The notes under the pieces were generated by a model. It did no database searches and had not been told where the DNA came from. It saw only the letters and a program-made list of their open reading frames with translations. A DNA stretch of 64,000 nt from Semisulcospira habei. Taxonomy: Eukaryota; Mollusca; Gastropoda; Semisulcospiridae. The translations under genes were made by a program, and so were the position numbers. The stretch spans positions 120,178,417 through 120,242,416 of the forward strand of contig BTPG01000005.1 of assembly GCA_036245525.1 (NCBI GenBank). Reading direction: 5' to 3'. Position 1 is the first letter of the stretch. The number at the start of each line of letters is the position of its first letter. Below are positions 52,540-62,055 of this stretch, one piece after another.

Positions 52540-52790
52540 TGTCCCAGGTAGACCTGACATCTCGGCCCAGACAATTTCCGCCTGGCACCAATGGGTTATA
52601 CGCTCCGCCTACCAGAACCTCTCCCTGACGCTGCCAAGCGGATGAACATCAGGGCGCACAAGGTTAGAGCCATGGCTGCAAGCCTCGCCTTCGGCCGCAG
52701 CTGCGCCATCAAAGACATTGTGGCGGCCGTGGACTGGCGGGCAGAGTCAACCTTCGCCCGGTTCTACCTCAGCTGACTTCTCCGGCCAGC
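52540..52790 (+). pseudogene. DIRS-A tyrosine recombinase, catalytic C-terminus
   Basis: Continuation of 21394-22159 after LINE-A. It has GRPDISAQTISAWHQWVIRS, then in another frame AHKVRAMAASLAFGRSCAIK and DIVAAVDWRAESTFARFYLS. The HxVR and final Tyr (RFY) of the family are visible. Two frameshifts and a stop. Confidence 0.75.
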
Positions 52791-52967
52791 AGGGAGAACG
52801 TAACGCTGGTGGGAGACAACACCATGGCACAACACTCCCTCCCGGCATCCCAGGTGCCGTAGGTAGCTCTTAGCAGAAATTTTCGGGAGGTTGCCCCGGG
52901 GAGGGTGGGTTAGCAGTATTCAGGGGTTAGGGGCGTTATACGTGACACCCACCTCCTATTCGCTATT

Positions 52968-53324
52968 CTTCCTAATAGTAATGTCATCGGTAAAGTTTTT
53001 GAGGAAACAAATGAATTTTTCTATAAAATGTATTTTTTTCAAAAAATACTTACTGATGACATTACTTGAAGGACCCTCCCACCTACCCTGCTTGCCACTA
53101 GTCAGCTAAGAGAACAGACTGGCGTGCTAGGCGCGTGACCGGATGGGGATGAACAGGAGGCTACTCGGGGTACTGGGTTACGGCGCCCCTAGGTTGCCTC
53201 CCCTGCCCTATAGGTACTCAGCCAAATTTTTGCTGAAATTGTGCTAGCTAAGAGGCATTTCCTAATAGTAATGTCATCGGTAAGTATTTTTCGAAAAAAT
53301 ACATTTTAGAGAAAAATTCATTTT
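52968..53324. repeat. DIRS-A internal complementary region and right ITR
   Basis: 52968-53070 is complementary in its first half to the left end (about 2109-2150) and in its second half to the right end (53262-53324). 53100-53275 is the right ITR, the inverse of 15574-15740. Confidence 0.8.
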
Positions 53325-53393
53325 CTGACATTAATTACACAAAATGTTCTAGCAAATAGTAAAATACTCAGTGTTTTAATTATTCTGTTGCAG

Positions 53394-53429
53394 AGAATTG
53401 CTGAAAGCTCCATAATGCTGCCACACTGA
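53394..53429 (+). CDS. Candidate terminal exon of host gene
   Basis: After TTTTAATTATTCTGTTGCAG comes AGAATTGCTGAAAGCTCC and ten codons to TGA. It is in phase with the candidate exon ending at 1807, giving a C-terminus RIAESSIMLPH. The segment is short, so the support is only the acceptor, the phase match and the fact that the intervening DNA is entirely mobile elements. No homologue recognised. Confidence 0.3.
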   Translation, partial: RIAESSIMLPH

Positions 53430-54297
53430 TCAATGAGAGAACATCATCTTTTTAACCCATGGGCTGTTGGTAGTGCTTTTTGTCATGAGTCCTGTAAGAA
53501 TCAATGGCACAAAAAGCGTTGGCAACAACCAAAGAGTTAAACTGGTTTCTCATCTGAGTGATGTGAAATCCAAGTTTGTGAGTCAGTGGGACCAAAACAG
53601 AGTTAGTGTCACTAGTAAAACTTAAGTGTTTTACTCTCATTGTTTAATTACTGGTAGATTTACCTCAAATTACTTTCCTGAAGATCTAAATGACAAGTCA
53701 CTTCCAGCATGAAGCATTGATTCTCATGAGCCCCTGCATCCTGCAGGGGCTCATGAGAATCTGTGCCTCTTGTTGAGGGACTGTGTTTGTGGAGGGACTG
53801 TGTTTGTGGAGGGACTGTATTTGTGCACTTGTGGGTTCCTGGATATTTCTGAATTTGAATGTGAATGCATATCGTAATTCACTTTGATCTTGATCTCAAT
53901 TGTATGTGTTGCTAATTTCCAACGTTTATATTAAACACAGCTGAGGGTCGAGCACTGGATTTACTATTAGTCTAGTGCTCTGACCGGTATAGCAATTCGC
54001 AAACCTCACAATTGTATATTTTTGAGGGCTCACTTGGCAGGCTATGCTGTGTGTGAAAGTCAGTACGTTTTGTTCACATGAAAGTTTCGTTTGCATGTAA
54101 CTATGGAATCCTGTTTGTTTATGATTTAGTTGACAATCAAGTCAAGAATAGTGTCTGCCAGCAGGATGCCAGTAATGTGAAATGTATAACACGTATCCCT
54201 CATACTTCTGTGAATTCTGTTGTTCATATAATTTGTGGAAATGAAGGGAAAACAGTTTCAACACATATCCCTTGTATTTTTGTGAATTCTGTTGTTC
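53430..54297. other. Putative 3' UTR / host DNA with a perfect hairpin
   Basis: No gene. It includes a 20-bp perfect hairpin (53719-53738 / 53742-53761, 3-nt loop), a 17-bp tandem GAGGGACTGTGTTTGTG (three copies from about 53775) and a local repeat TGTGAATTCTGTTGTTCATA (two copies near 54210 and 54280). Confidence 0.5.
53719..53761. repeat. Perfect 20-bp hairpin
   Basis: Arms GATTCTCATGAGCCCCTGCA and its exact complement separated by TCC. A terminator-like or MITE-remnant structure; no U-tract follows. Confidence 0.9.
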
Positions 54298-54395
54298 ATA
54301 ATTAGGCTGAAGTTCACTATAGTATATTTTTTAGGACACCGTACCCATGTACACTGTCCGAGTGTTAAACTGTCCAGATGTACACTGGCTAAATT

Positions 54396-55281
54396 TTGGT
54401 TTGGAAAGCACGTGTCACACGAGTGAAGGTCAAGTGCTTGAATGGTTAGTGGTAGTGTTTTTGTAAACCAAGCAGGGTGGGTATGGGTGGTTAGCTGTTT
54501 TAACGACCCACTGGTTTACGTTACTTACGAGGCCGTTTAGGCTCCTGCTTTTGTTTTGTATTCGGGGTCGGGATCGGTTGGAGGGCTGACGGGCATCGGG
54601 ACCAACCACGCCTCGCTGGGCCGGGTGTCGGCGTGGAAGGGGCACGGTCATCTGTACTGCCGAAGCCGCCGTGTCGCCATTGCAACCAGACCCAGCGCCA
54701 GGGAAACAAACAGAGAGAGAGAGAGAGAAGACCCGCGAAGCTAGAGGAATCCGGACGGGAGGGATCCACAGGCGTTCGTCGACTCACCACGGTGGTCCCA
54801 TTCTTATTGCACTTTCCATTACTCACTCTGTCTTGGTGTAGTTCCATGACTCTTGTATATGAACAGTACGTTGTAAATGACGTTTTTCAGCCGTCAGTTC
54901 GGAGGACTGTAACCTGACTTTTATTATTGTGGAGCAACAGTGCTGCGAAGCGTGGGGGAGTGCTTGTAGTTCCACCACTCGATGCAATGCTGATGCTGTG
55001 GAAGTAGTATTAATTCTGGTTTAACTTTTTCTGTTGCTTTTTTTTTTTCTTTCTTTTACCTTTTTTTTTTTTTTCGGGAGGGGGAGGGGAGGAGGGGAAG
55101 TGTTTGTGGGAAAGTGTGCAAAGGAAGGAAAAGGGGGATAGTTAGTGTATAAGTAATAAAGACTGAGTGTACATGTAAAGTAAATGTGTTGTGTTGCTTG
55201 TGCTGAGCTGTAACCTGTCTTGAGGCAAGACGCTAGGGTTCTTTATCTGTCTTCTTCCGATCTTCTACTCCTAACCTTCAT
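54396..55281. other. Interior of element E, no gene recognised
   Basis: Mixed GC-rich (54540-54790) and T-rich (55020-55080) sequence. Short open frames of about 60-110 codons lie on both strands near 54520-54920; none has a recognisable domain. Confidence 0.45.
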
Positions 55282-55683
55282 AATAATAATAATAATGCAT
55301 AGCATTTATATGGCGCATTTCTCATATTTATAATATAACTCAATGCGCAGAATGTAGCCGCTAACTGAACCCAACAAGCACGCTCACGTGAATCACACGC
55401 ATTCACTCACACACTGTACGTAAACACAGAACATTTACGTGGTGCTAAGGGCAAGCTCAAGCGATCGAGCTACTGACGGTATTTGGAAATCGTTTTGTAT
55501 TTGAAATTTTATTAAGTTGGCTGAAACTGATACCAAAGTGGAGGGGGAGGAAGAGCCGGAGTACCCGGAGAAAGAACCCCCGACGGTCCGCCCGAATTAA
55601 CGGTGACACTTACTAGAGGAGAAAAATCCGACGCCGGAACCCGGAATCGAACCTCGCACCTTTAGCATTGGTGGCAGGCGCCT
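55282..55683 (-). mobile_element. tRNA-headed SINE, 5'-truncated
   Basis: Minus-strand copy of the SINE at 63651-64000, ending in a (TTA)n tail. TSD TAACCTTCAT at 55272-55281 and 55684-55693. The B box region (GGTTCGATTCC) is present; the A box is cut by truncation. Confidence 0.85.
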
Positions 55684-56211
55684 TAACCTTCATCCTCTTC
55701 TATCTCTCTTTAGTGGGGACATTTGGGGGTTCTACTTCTATTCTATCTTTCAATCTCGTCTGTCCCTCCCTAGCCGTGACAACTGGCGTTGGCCGAGTGA
55801 GTGAAAAATAGTTATTTGGGTTTAACGCCGAGCAGGCAACTAATCACGGCGGGAGTGAAAAATAGATGTCAAGCTGTCACAAGAAGAATAGATGCTCATG
55901 CGCTAGCTATACTGATCTGGAGTATTTGTCATCGGTGTCCAAATACATGTAGATCTATGCCCTTTGCAAACTTGCGTGAGCACAATTTTTATTTTGAAAC
56001 AAAACTTCTCAGTCTCAGTGAGACGCACAGATCCTCGCTGTGTGTGCAGACTCTGGCCAGCTGGCTTTGTCTTACTTAGACTGGACACAATTTATCTGAT
56101 TAACTCTATTGGTCTGTGGAGACATAGATCTTCATAGCCGCTGTGCGTTTCAGCTGTAGGCCTATTCAGTTACTGTCGCCCATGTCATTATAAACTGGCA
56201 CATGAGGATCT

Positions 56212-57056
56212 ATTGGTGGCAGATCCCTGTGCAATCTTCGATTCGCAGACGACATTGACCTCATGGCAGGCAGCAATAGTGAGCTCCAAAACCTGACAGA
56301 CAAACTTTCAAGTAGCGCAGGGTCTTATGGCATGGAGATCAGTACGGATAAAAGCAAAGTGATGATCAACACCACAAGCGACAGCAGCAGCAACATTCAC
56401 ATGAACGGCCAGAAGCTAGAAGAGGTCAATAGCTTCAAGTACTTGGGAGCCACCCTGTCCAAAGACGGTAGTTGCATAGCAGAGATCCGTATCAGGATAG
56501 GTACAGCAACATCCGCAATGGCCAGGCTGGACAGGATATGGCGAAGTAACTCCATCAGCTTCACCATCAAGTACAGGCTTTACAAGTCCCTCGTAGTGTC
56601 TATTCTACTCTACGGCTGTGAGACTTGGACACTGCTTGCAGACTCAGAAAAGAAAATCCAGGCCTTTGAGAACAAGTGCCTGAGGAAGTTGCTCCGCATC
56701 TCGTACCGCGAGCACAAGACCAACGAATATGTACGGAGCATCGTCACTTCCCTGGTGGGCCCACATGAACCCCTTCTGGCAACCGTGAAACGGCGCAAGC
56801 TTGCTTGGTTTGGCCACGTGACCCGACACAACACCTTGTCCAAGACTATCCTCCAAGGCACTCTCGAAGGAAGTCGTCGGCGAGGTCGTCAGAGAAAGAG
56901 TTGGGTCGCAAACATAAAAGAATGGACCGAACTCGAGATGCCAGACTTGCTTGCCACCGCCCAAAATAGAACTCAGTGGAGAGCACTGTCTGTTGCTGCT
57001 GCCTTTCAGTCCCCCCAACGCCCAGTTCGGGCAAGGGACTGATGATGATGATGATG
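56212..57056 (+). mobile_element. LINE-C 3' fragment, copy 2
   Basis: 5'-truncated LINE flanked by the 12-bp TSD ACATGAGGATCT (56200-56211 and 57057-57068). It encodes the RT end: LRFADDIDLMAGSNSELQNL (catalytic FADD), EVNSFKYLGATLSKDG and then the same C-terminus as 13421-13973 in an intact frame (ORF 56263-57042). The (TGA)n tail is present. The shared 555 bp are almost identical between copies. Confidence 0.88.
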
Positions 57057-57168
57057 ACATGAGGATCTGTGTCTCGCTGAGTGTAGTTCTTTGCTTGGAA
57101 TAACCATGCTCACGCCATATATTTTCAGAGGTATAGATGATAATGAAGAACCTCCTGAGTCTCATAAA

Positions 57169-57264
57169 GATGAATAGGCGAAGGAGGGTCTATGCCGCCA
57201 TTGTCGTATGATAGCAACATGCTTACGTCAGCTAGAGGCATAGACCCTCCTTCGCCTATTCATC
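57169..57264. repeat. 28-bp perfect inverted repeat
   Basis: Arms 57169-57196 and 57237-57264 (GATGAATAGGCGAAGGAG... and its complement) with a 40-nt loop. It lies in the inner right arm of element F. Confidence 0.9.
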
Positions 57265-57439
57265 CTCATGTGCCAACTATAATGAGCCTACCGCTGAAAC
57301 GCACAGTGGTTATGAAGATCTATGTCTCCACAGGCCATTAGAGTTAATCAGATAAATTGTGTCCAGTCTACGTAAAACAAAGCCAGCCGGCCAGAGTCTG
57401 CACACAGCGAGGGACGCTTCCCGCCAAATCACTGAACTG

Positions 57440-57485
57440 AGGCATGATCAGTTCCTCTTTGTGCACTGCTTTGTCTCTCTCTCTC

Positions 57486-57522
<37 letters not shown>

Positions 57523-59106
57523 TGGCTTGACTTCGCGAACGAAGATTTTATAGGAGTTGCCCACGACGTCTGCAGGCTTGTTCGTGGCTGCGGAGGCCAA
57601 TCCGAGACAGGCAGGTTCGACCGCAGTGGCTGCAGGGGAAGGTATGGCCAGGGTTCTGAGCTGCGGCATCTCTGTTTTTTTCTCCTGAGCCGCTTGTCCT
57701 TAAGGCTAGCTCTGTGAGAGTCCTCAAAGGAGACAGCTGCCTTGTAAATGGTGGAGCGCCAGGTGTCACGGTCCGCAGCAAGCGAAGACCACTGGTGGTG
57801 GTCGATTTGGCAGGCACTAAGTGACTTCTTGAGACAGTCTTTGTATCTCTTCTTTGGTGCCCCTCTGTCACGGTCCCCACCCGGGTCTGCCCTGGGGGAC
57901 TTGGGTGGGGTTAGGTATTTTTTAGTTCCCAGGGTCACCCTGGTCAGCCCCACAGGGTGGGGTTTTCTCTCTATTCTGGGGCATGTTCCCCCACCCGGGT
58001 TTGCCCTGGGGGACTTAGGTGGGGTTAGGTATTTTTTAGTTCCCAGGGTCACCCTGGTCAGCCCCACAGAGTGGGTTTTTCTCTCTATTCTGGGGCATGT
58101 GTTTCTGTCTACCCTTTGTCCATTCACCTGTATTTGCCTTTTTAAAACTCTCCCTACTGTCTGCACTGCCTGTAGCTCTTGATATTGGATGTGTGTTGCT
58201 AAATGGTCTTAGCTTTATTTATGCCCCATGTTGTAGGTTTATTTAATGTATTTGACCGGCTGGCGACATACATTCAATTTTCTGTTTAGTTTTTTTTCAC
58301 AAGCAGTGCAGGCACGTCCTGAGAAAGCCTTGTTGCTGTCGGGACGTTAAGCAATGTACAATCAATCAATCAATCTGTCACGGTGTCCAGTAGCAAGCTC
58401 GCCGAACAGGGTGATCTTTGGTAGGCGATGATCCTCCATCCTGGAGACATGCCCCGCCCAGCGGAGCTGTGTCCGCAGCAGCAAAGCCTCGATGCTCACA
58501 GTTTCAGCCCGTTCAAGGACCTCGACGTTGGTGACATAGTCACTCCAGTGAATGCCCAGGATGGTACGCAGGCAGCGCTGGTGGAAGCGTTCGAGGAGTC
58601 GTAGTTGGCTGCGGTAGAGGGCCCAGGACTCGGAACCATACAGCAGGGTGGTGAGGACCACAGCTCTGTACACGCTGATCTTGGTGCCTGTTTTCAGCTG
58701 CTGATTGTGCCACACCCGCTTGAAAAGTCGCCCGAAAGCGCTGTTCGCTTTTGCCAGCCTGCTGTCAAGCTCCTTGTCCAGCTTGGCGTCCGACGTGATA
58801 ATGCAGCCAAGGTAAGTAAACTGGTGCACTGACTTTAGTTCAGACTCGCCGATGGTGATGTGAGGAGGGCGGTACACTGTCTTGGGTGCCGGCTGATGGA
58901 GGACCTCTGTCTTTTTAAGACTGACCTCGAGTCCAAAGAGCTGGGCAGCATCTGCGAAGCAAGACGTGATGCGCTGCAGGGCTCTCTCTGTGTGTGCAAC
59001 GAGGACTGCTTTGTCTACTTTGAACCCAACACACCACTGAGTACAGATCCTCATGATCCTTATAGCCTGAGTGATTCCAATGAGCTACTGCCGCAAAAGT
59101 CAGAGC
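57440..59106 (-). pseudogene. LINE-D reverse transcriptase C-terminus
   Basis: Minus-strand protein: LVAHTERALQRITSCFADAA, QLFGLEVSLKKTEVLHQPAP and HQFTYLGCIITSDAKLDKEL. Then come YRAVVLTTLLYGSESWALYR, RFHQRCLRTILGIHWSDYVT and QLRWAGHVSRMEDHRLPKIT. After the SINE it continues RGAPKKRYKDCLKKSLSACQ and RDTWRSTIYKAAVSFED. The catalytic part is missing upstream. It is interrupted by a SINE at 57875-58373. A (TC)n tract (57476-57522) adjoins it. Confidence 0.8.
57875..58373 (+). mobile_element. SINE with ATCA tail, head tandemly duplicated
   Basis: Same family as 47733-48117, inserted in LINE-D with TSD TCTGTCACGGT (57864-57874 and 58374-58384). The first ~112 bp (from CCCCACCCGGGT to GGGGCATGT) occur twice in tandem, so the copy is 499 bp. 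Confidence 0.9.
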
Positions 59107-59808
59107 ATGAGGATTTCTGTGTCTCATTAAGACAGAAGTTTCGTTTCATGTTCAAAATTGTGCTCACGCAAGTATGCAAAAAGGGCATAGATCTACATAT
59201 ATTCAAACACACGTGAAAGATACTCCAGATCTCAACAGCAACGCTAGTGCATGAGGATCTATTCTTCTTGTGATAGCTTGATTTTCGTGTTTCACTTCTT
59301 CAGCAGATGCCATTCGCCAGTGCAGGACGGAGCAATAGTATTTGTAGCCAAACGGTTCTGCGTGAACCCTGCTCAAAAACACTGGTTGTGTTTGTTTGCA
59401 ATCATTAATCGAAATTCAGCAAACACCATACAAATGTAAGAATACACCCTCAAATATTTCTGGAGTCTCAATGATTGTCAAGAGCCCTTACGCCACATGT
59501 GGGACTAGTAATATGGTTCTATGCCAATTCTCCACACGGCCGGTGGTTCCACGGCATTTTTAGCCAGCCCTCTGGCTGGAAGCAAGATTTGAATAGCTTG
59601 ATATAAATTGACATCAGACAGTGTTCACTGTGTACAGTTTAACAAAAGACAGTGTACCTCTGGACAGTTTAACACTCAGTGTACATGGGTACAGTGTCCT
59701 AAAAGGTATACTATAGTGACCACATCAGCCATAATTAGTGGAAATGAAGGGAAAACAGTCTTTTTGTACATTGCAAGTTGGAATGGGTTTGTGGATAATA
59801 TGAGGCTA

Positions 59809-60017
59809 ACTCATTCAGCCCGACGCATTTATTTCCCAAATTTTGGAGGCGTCACCTAATGACTGCACCTGTTACAGGAGATGGATCGACCGTGATAATT
59901 CAAGGGTAGTGCCAGATTAGCTTGGCGCCAACAGGCACCAAGATAGTCTGGCACTACCCTTGAATTATCATGGTCGACCCCTCTCCTGCTGCATAGTGTC
60001 AGGGCCGAATGGGTTAA
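59809..60017. mobile_element. Hairpin MITE copy 1
   Basis: Outer ends AACTCATTCAGCC and its complement; inner arms contain GATAATTCAAGGGTAGTGCC and its complement around a centre near 59931. Near-palindromic with a few mismatches. Confidence 0.8.
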
Positions 60018-60108
60018 TGGTGTGATACTCAGGAGAACTTCTTTTCAGCAACCACCTTGTTTCATTCGGAATACACCAGCGTGTGAAATAAGATTGACTA
60101 AAACAATC

Positions 60109-60170
60109 CAAGGGTGGTGCCAGAATAGCTTGGCGCCTAGAGGCGCCAAGCTATTCTGGCACCACCCTTG
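60109..60170. mobile_element. Hairpin MITE copy 2
   Basis: Perfect 30-bp arms (60109-60138 and 60141-60170) with a 2-nt centre, core CAAGGGTGGTGCCAGAATAG. It is a shorter relative of the others. Confidence 0.85.
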
Positions 60171-60389
60171 AACTAAAAGTCATTGGTCTATATCCTTATC
60201 TGTAAGTACTATAATGTAGCTTGCATATGGCCGTGTACAAATTTGAAGCTTTAGTCTCAGTATGATTTGGGTTAAAAGACAGGTGTGCAAGGATATACAT
60301 GTATCTGTTGTTTTGTATGGAAAAGGAATAAATGATGGTGCCTGGTATAAGTGTTTGGTTGTTGACCCTTTTAGCCCCGGGACCCTGGA

Positions 60390-60505
60390 GCAGGAGATGG
60401 CTTGACCATGATAATTCAAGGGTAGTGTCAGATGAGCTTGGCGCCTTCATCCGCCAAGCTCATCTGGCACTACCCTTGAATTATCATGGTCAAGCCATCT
60501 CCTGC
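60390..60505. mobile_element. Hairpin MITE copy 3
   Basis: 54-bp arms (60390-60443 and 60452-60505) with one mismatch and an 8-nt loop. Confidence 0.85.
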
Positions 60506-60917
60506 AACTGGTACATAGTCATCAGGCAACACCTTCAAAATTTGAGAAATGGGACCTTGGGGCTAAAAGGGTTACGATTTTATTTTTGCACACATGCACA
60601 CACACACTGGCACATACATGTGTGCACACACGCACACCTTGCAATACATATTGAAGTCAACAGATTCATTATTGAGTAACCCACGCACTTTGTGGAAATG
60701 CGCATTGGGCATATATATTTGTTTAGTGGATGTATATACAGTTGATGATGCCCAAGTCGAACCTGCTGAGGAAATTTTTTTCCATTCAACTTGTGCGTCG
60801 TTTGACTTCTCCATTGTTCAGATGATACTTGTAACACAGACTGAACAACTAATTTTGTAGTATTCTCTCCAGTTCTTTAAAGATGTTGCATGTTTGACTG
60901 TAAACACATAACAATAT

Positions 60918-61092
60918 TAACTCATTCAGCCCTGACACACTACAGCAGGAGATGGGTCGACCATGTTGGCGCCAAGCTAATCTGGCACTGCCCTTGAATT
61001 ATCATGGTCGATCCATTTCCTGCAACAGGTGCATAGTCGTTAGATGACGCTTCCAAAATTTGGGAAATATGTGCGCGGGGCTGAATGAGTTC
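60918..61092. mobile_element. Hairpin MITE copy 4, one arm deleted
   Basis: Terminal TTAACTCATTCAGCC and its complement are present. The left inner arm lacks the GATAATTCAAGGG part, so only the outer arms (GCAGGAGATGGGTCGACCATG type) pair. Confidence 0.75.
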
Positions 61093-61628
61093 ATGAAAAA
61101 TCAAAAAGAAAACAAGAAATATGACACAATGGAGGCTTTTAATATAGTGGTCTGCTCTAGGGTGGGCTTTGATTGTTAAACGTTGCTGATAAAATGGGTT
61201 CTCAATGTTGTCTTGCGTCCGTAGATTTTCTACTCTTTTTCACAATGTGACGGAGGTTTTGTAATGCCCCTATAACACGTCATTGGAATGCTACTACGTA
61301 CTGAGGAGAGCAGAGAAGTCTACCCAGGTAAAATGACAGGATTGTTCAGATAACATGTTTGTTAGAACTATAAGGTCCTGGTAAATCAAAGTGGCACAGT
61401 TGCAGGACAGCCGAATTGATCAGTGTTCAGGTAGTACCTGGGGTAATAGCTGTCCCCCATAACCCACACACTAAGGCTGTCCATTATCACCACAGTGCAG
61501 TGGACGTTAAACCCCCAAACTAACAAAAACGGAGAAGCCTTTTATTATGTTCAGAAAGGGGGGGGGGGGGGGGTTGACTTGTCCAAAAAAAGGAGATCAA
61601 AGCATGTTCAACTTTTTCAAAGTTTAAT
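61093..61628. other. Gene-free stretch between MITEs
   Basis: AT-rich DNA with a G homopolymer at about 61558-61573. No recognisable feature. Confidence 0.4.
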
Positions 61629-61814
61629 CAACTCATTCAACCCAACGCACGTATTTCCCAAATTTTGGAGGCGTCGTCTAATGACTATGCACATGCTGCA
61701 GGAGATGGGTCGACCATGATAATTTAAGCGTAGTGCCAGATTAGCTTGGCGCCGACTTGAATTATCATAGTCGATCCATCTCCTGCTGTAGTGCGTCGGG
61801 GCTGAATGGGTTAA
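61629..61814. mobile_element. Hairpin MITE copy 5, centre shortened
   Basis: Same termini as copies 1 and 4. The right inner arm lacks most of the core after GGCGCCG. It ends GAATGGGTTAA. Confidence 0.75.
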
Positions 61815-62055
61815 CCCAAACCCAAACCGGTTTGAGAAATATACTAATGGTCAAAACTTAAGGGCCACTTTTTTTTAAATCCCAGACGCACTGACAACAC
61901 CACACAAATAATGTAACAATATTTGCAGTCAGTACTTTGCTAATTTATTCAGTAACAATTTCATTTAAGTTGTGAGTAAATCAAGCAATTGTAACAACAG
62001 CAGTACGTTAGAATGTTCACCCACCCATTTAAAAGTTACACAAGAATGGTCCAGT

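Larger units (their letters stand above)
2109..53324 (+). mobile_element. DIRS-like retrotransposon DIRS-A, spread over 51 kb by nested insertions
   Basis: The left end (2109-2172, continued at 15574-15740) and the right end (about 53090-53324) are inverted copies of each other over some 180 bp, including TAGGAAATGCCTCTTAGCT. Between them, in order, are an ORF1-like GC-rich region, RT/RNase H (18560-20538), tyrosine recombinase (21394-22159 plus 52540-52790) and an internal complementary region (52968-53070). Removing the inserts leaves about 8 kb, a normal DIRS size. No TSD is visible, as expected. Inserts are a block in the left terminal repeat (2173-15573), a hAT-like fragment (20539-21393) and LINE-A (22160-52539). 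Coding regions are decayed. Confidence 0.7.
55853..59302. mobile_element. Long-TIR (foldback-like) element F
   Basis: Left arm about 55853-56211. The right arm is its inverse but is split: the inner part is 57069-57412 and the outer part 59107-59302. The arms share GTAGATCTATGCCCTTT, GAGCACAATTTT and GACTGGACACAATTTATCTG or complements. Inserts are LINE-C (56212-57056) and a LINE-D block (57413-59106). No transposase is visible. Confidence 0.65.
54305..59730. mobile_element. TIR element E with nested inserts
   Basis: Ends are inverted repeats of about 85-90 bp (54305-54395 and 59640-59730, from GGCTGA and TTCACTATAGTATA). They are flanked by ATAATTA (54298-54304 and 59731-59737), a TSD-like repeat. 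It holds a SINE (55282-55683) and a long-TIR element (55853-59302). The remaining internal DNA (54396-55281) has no recognisable transposase, so it is a non-autonomous DNA transposon. Confidence 0.6.
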
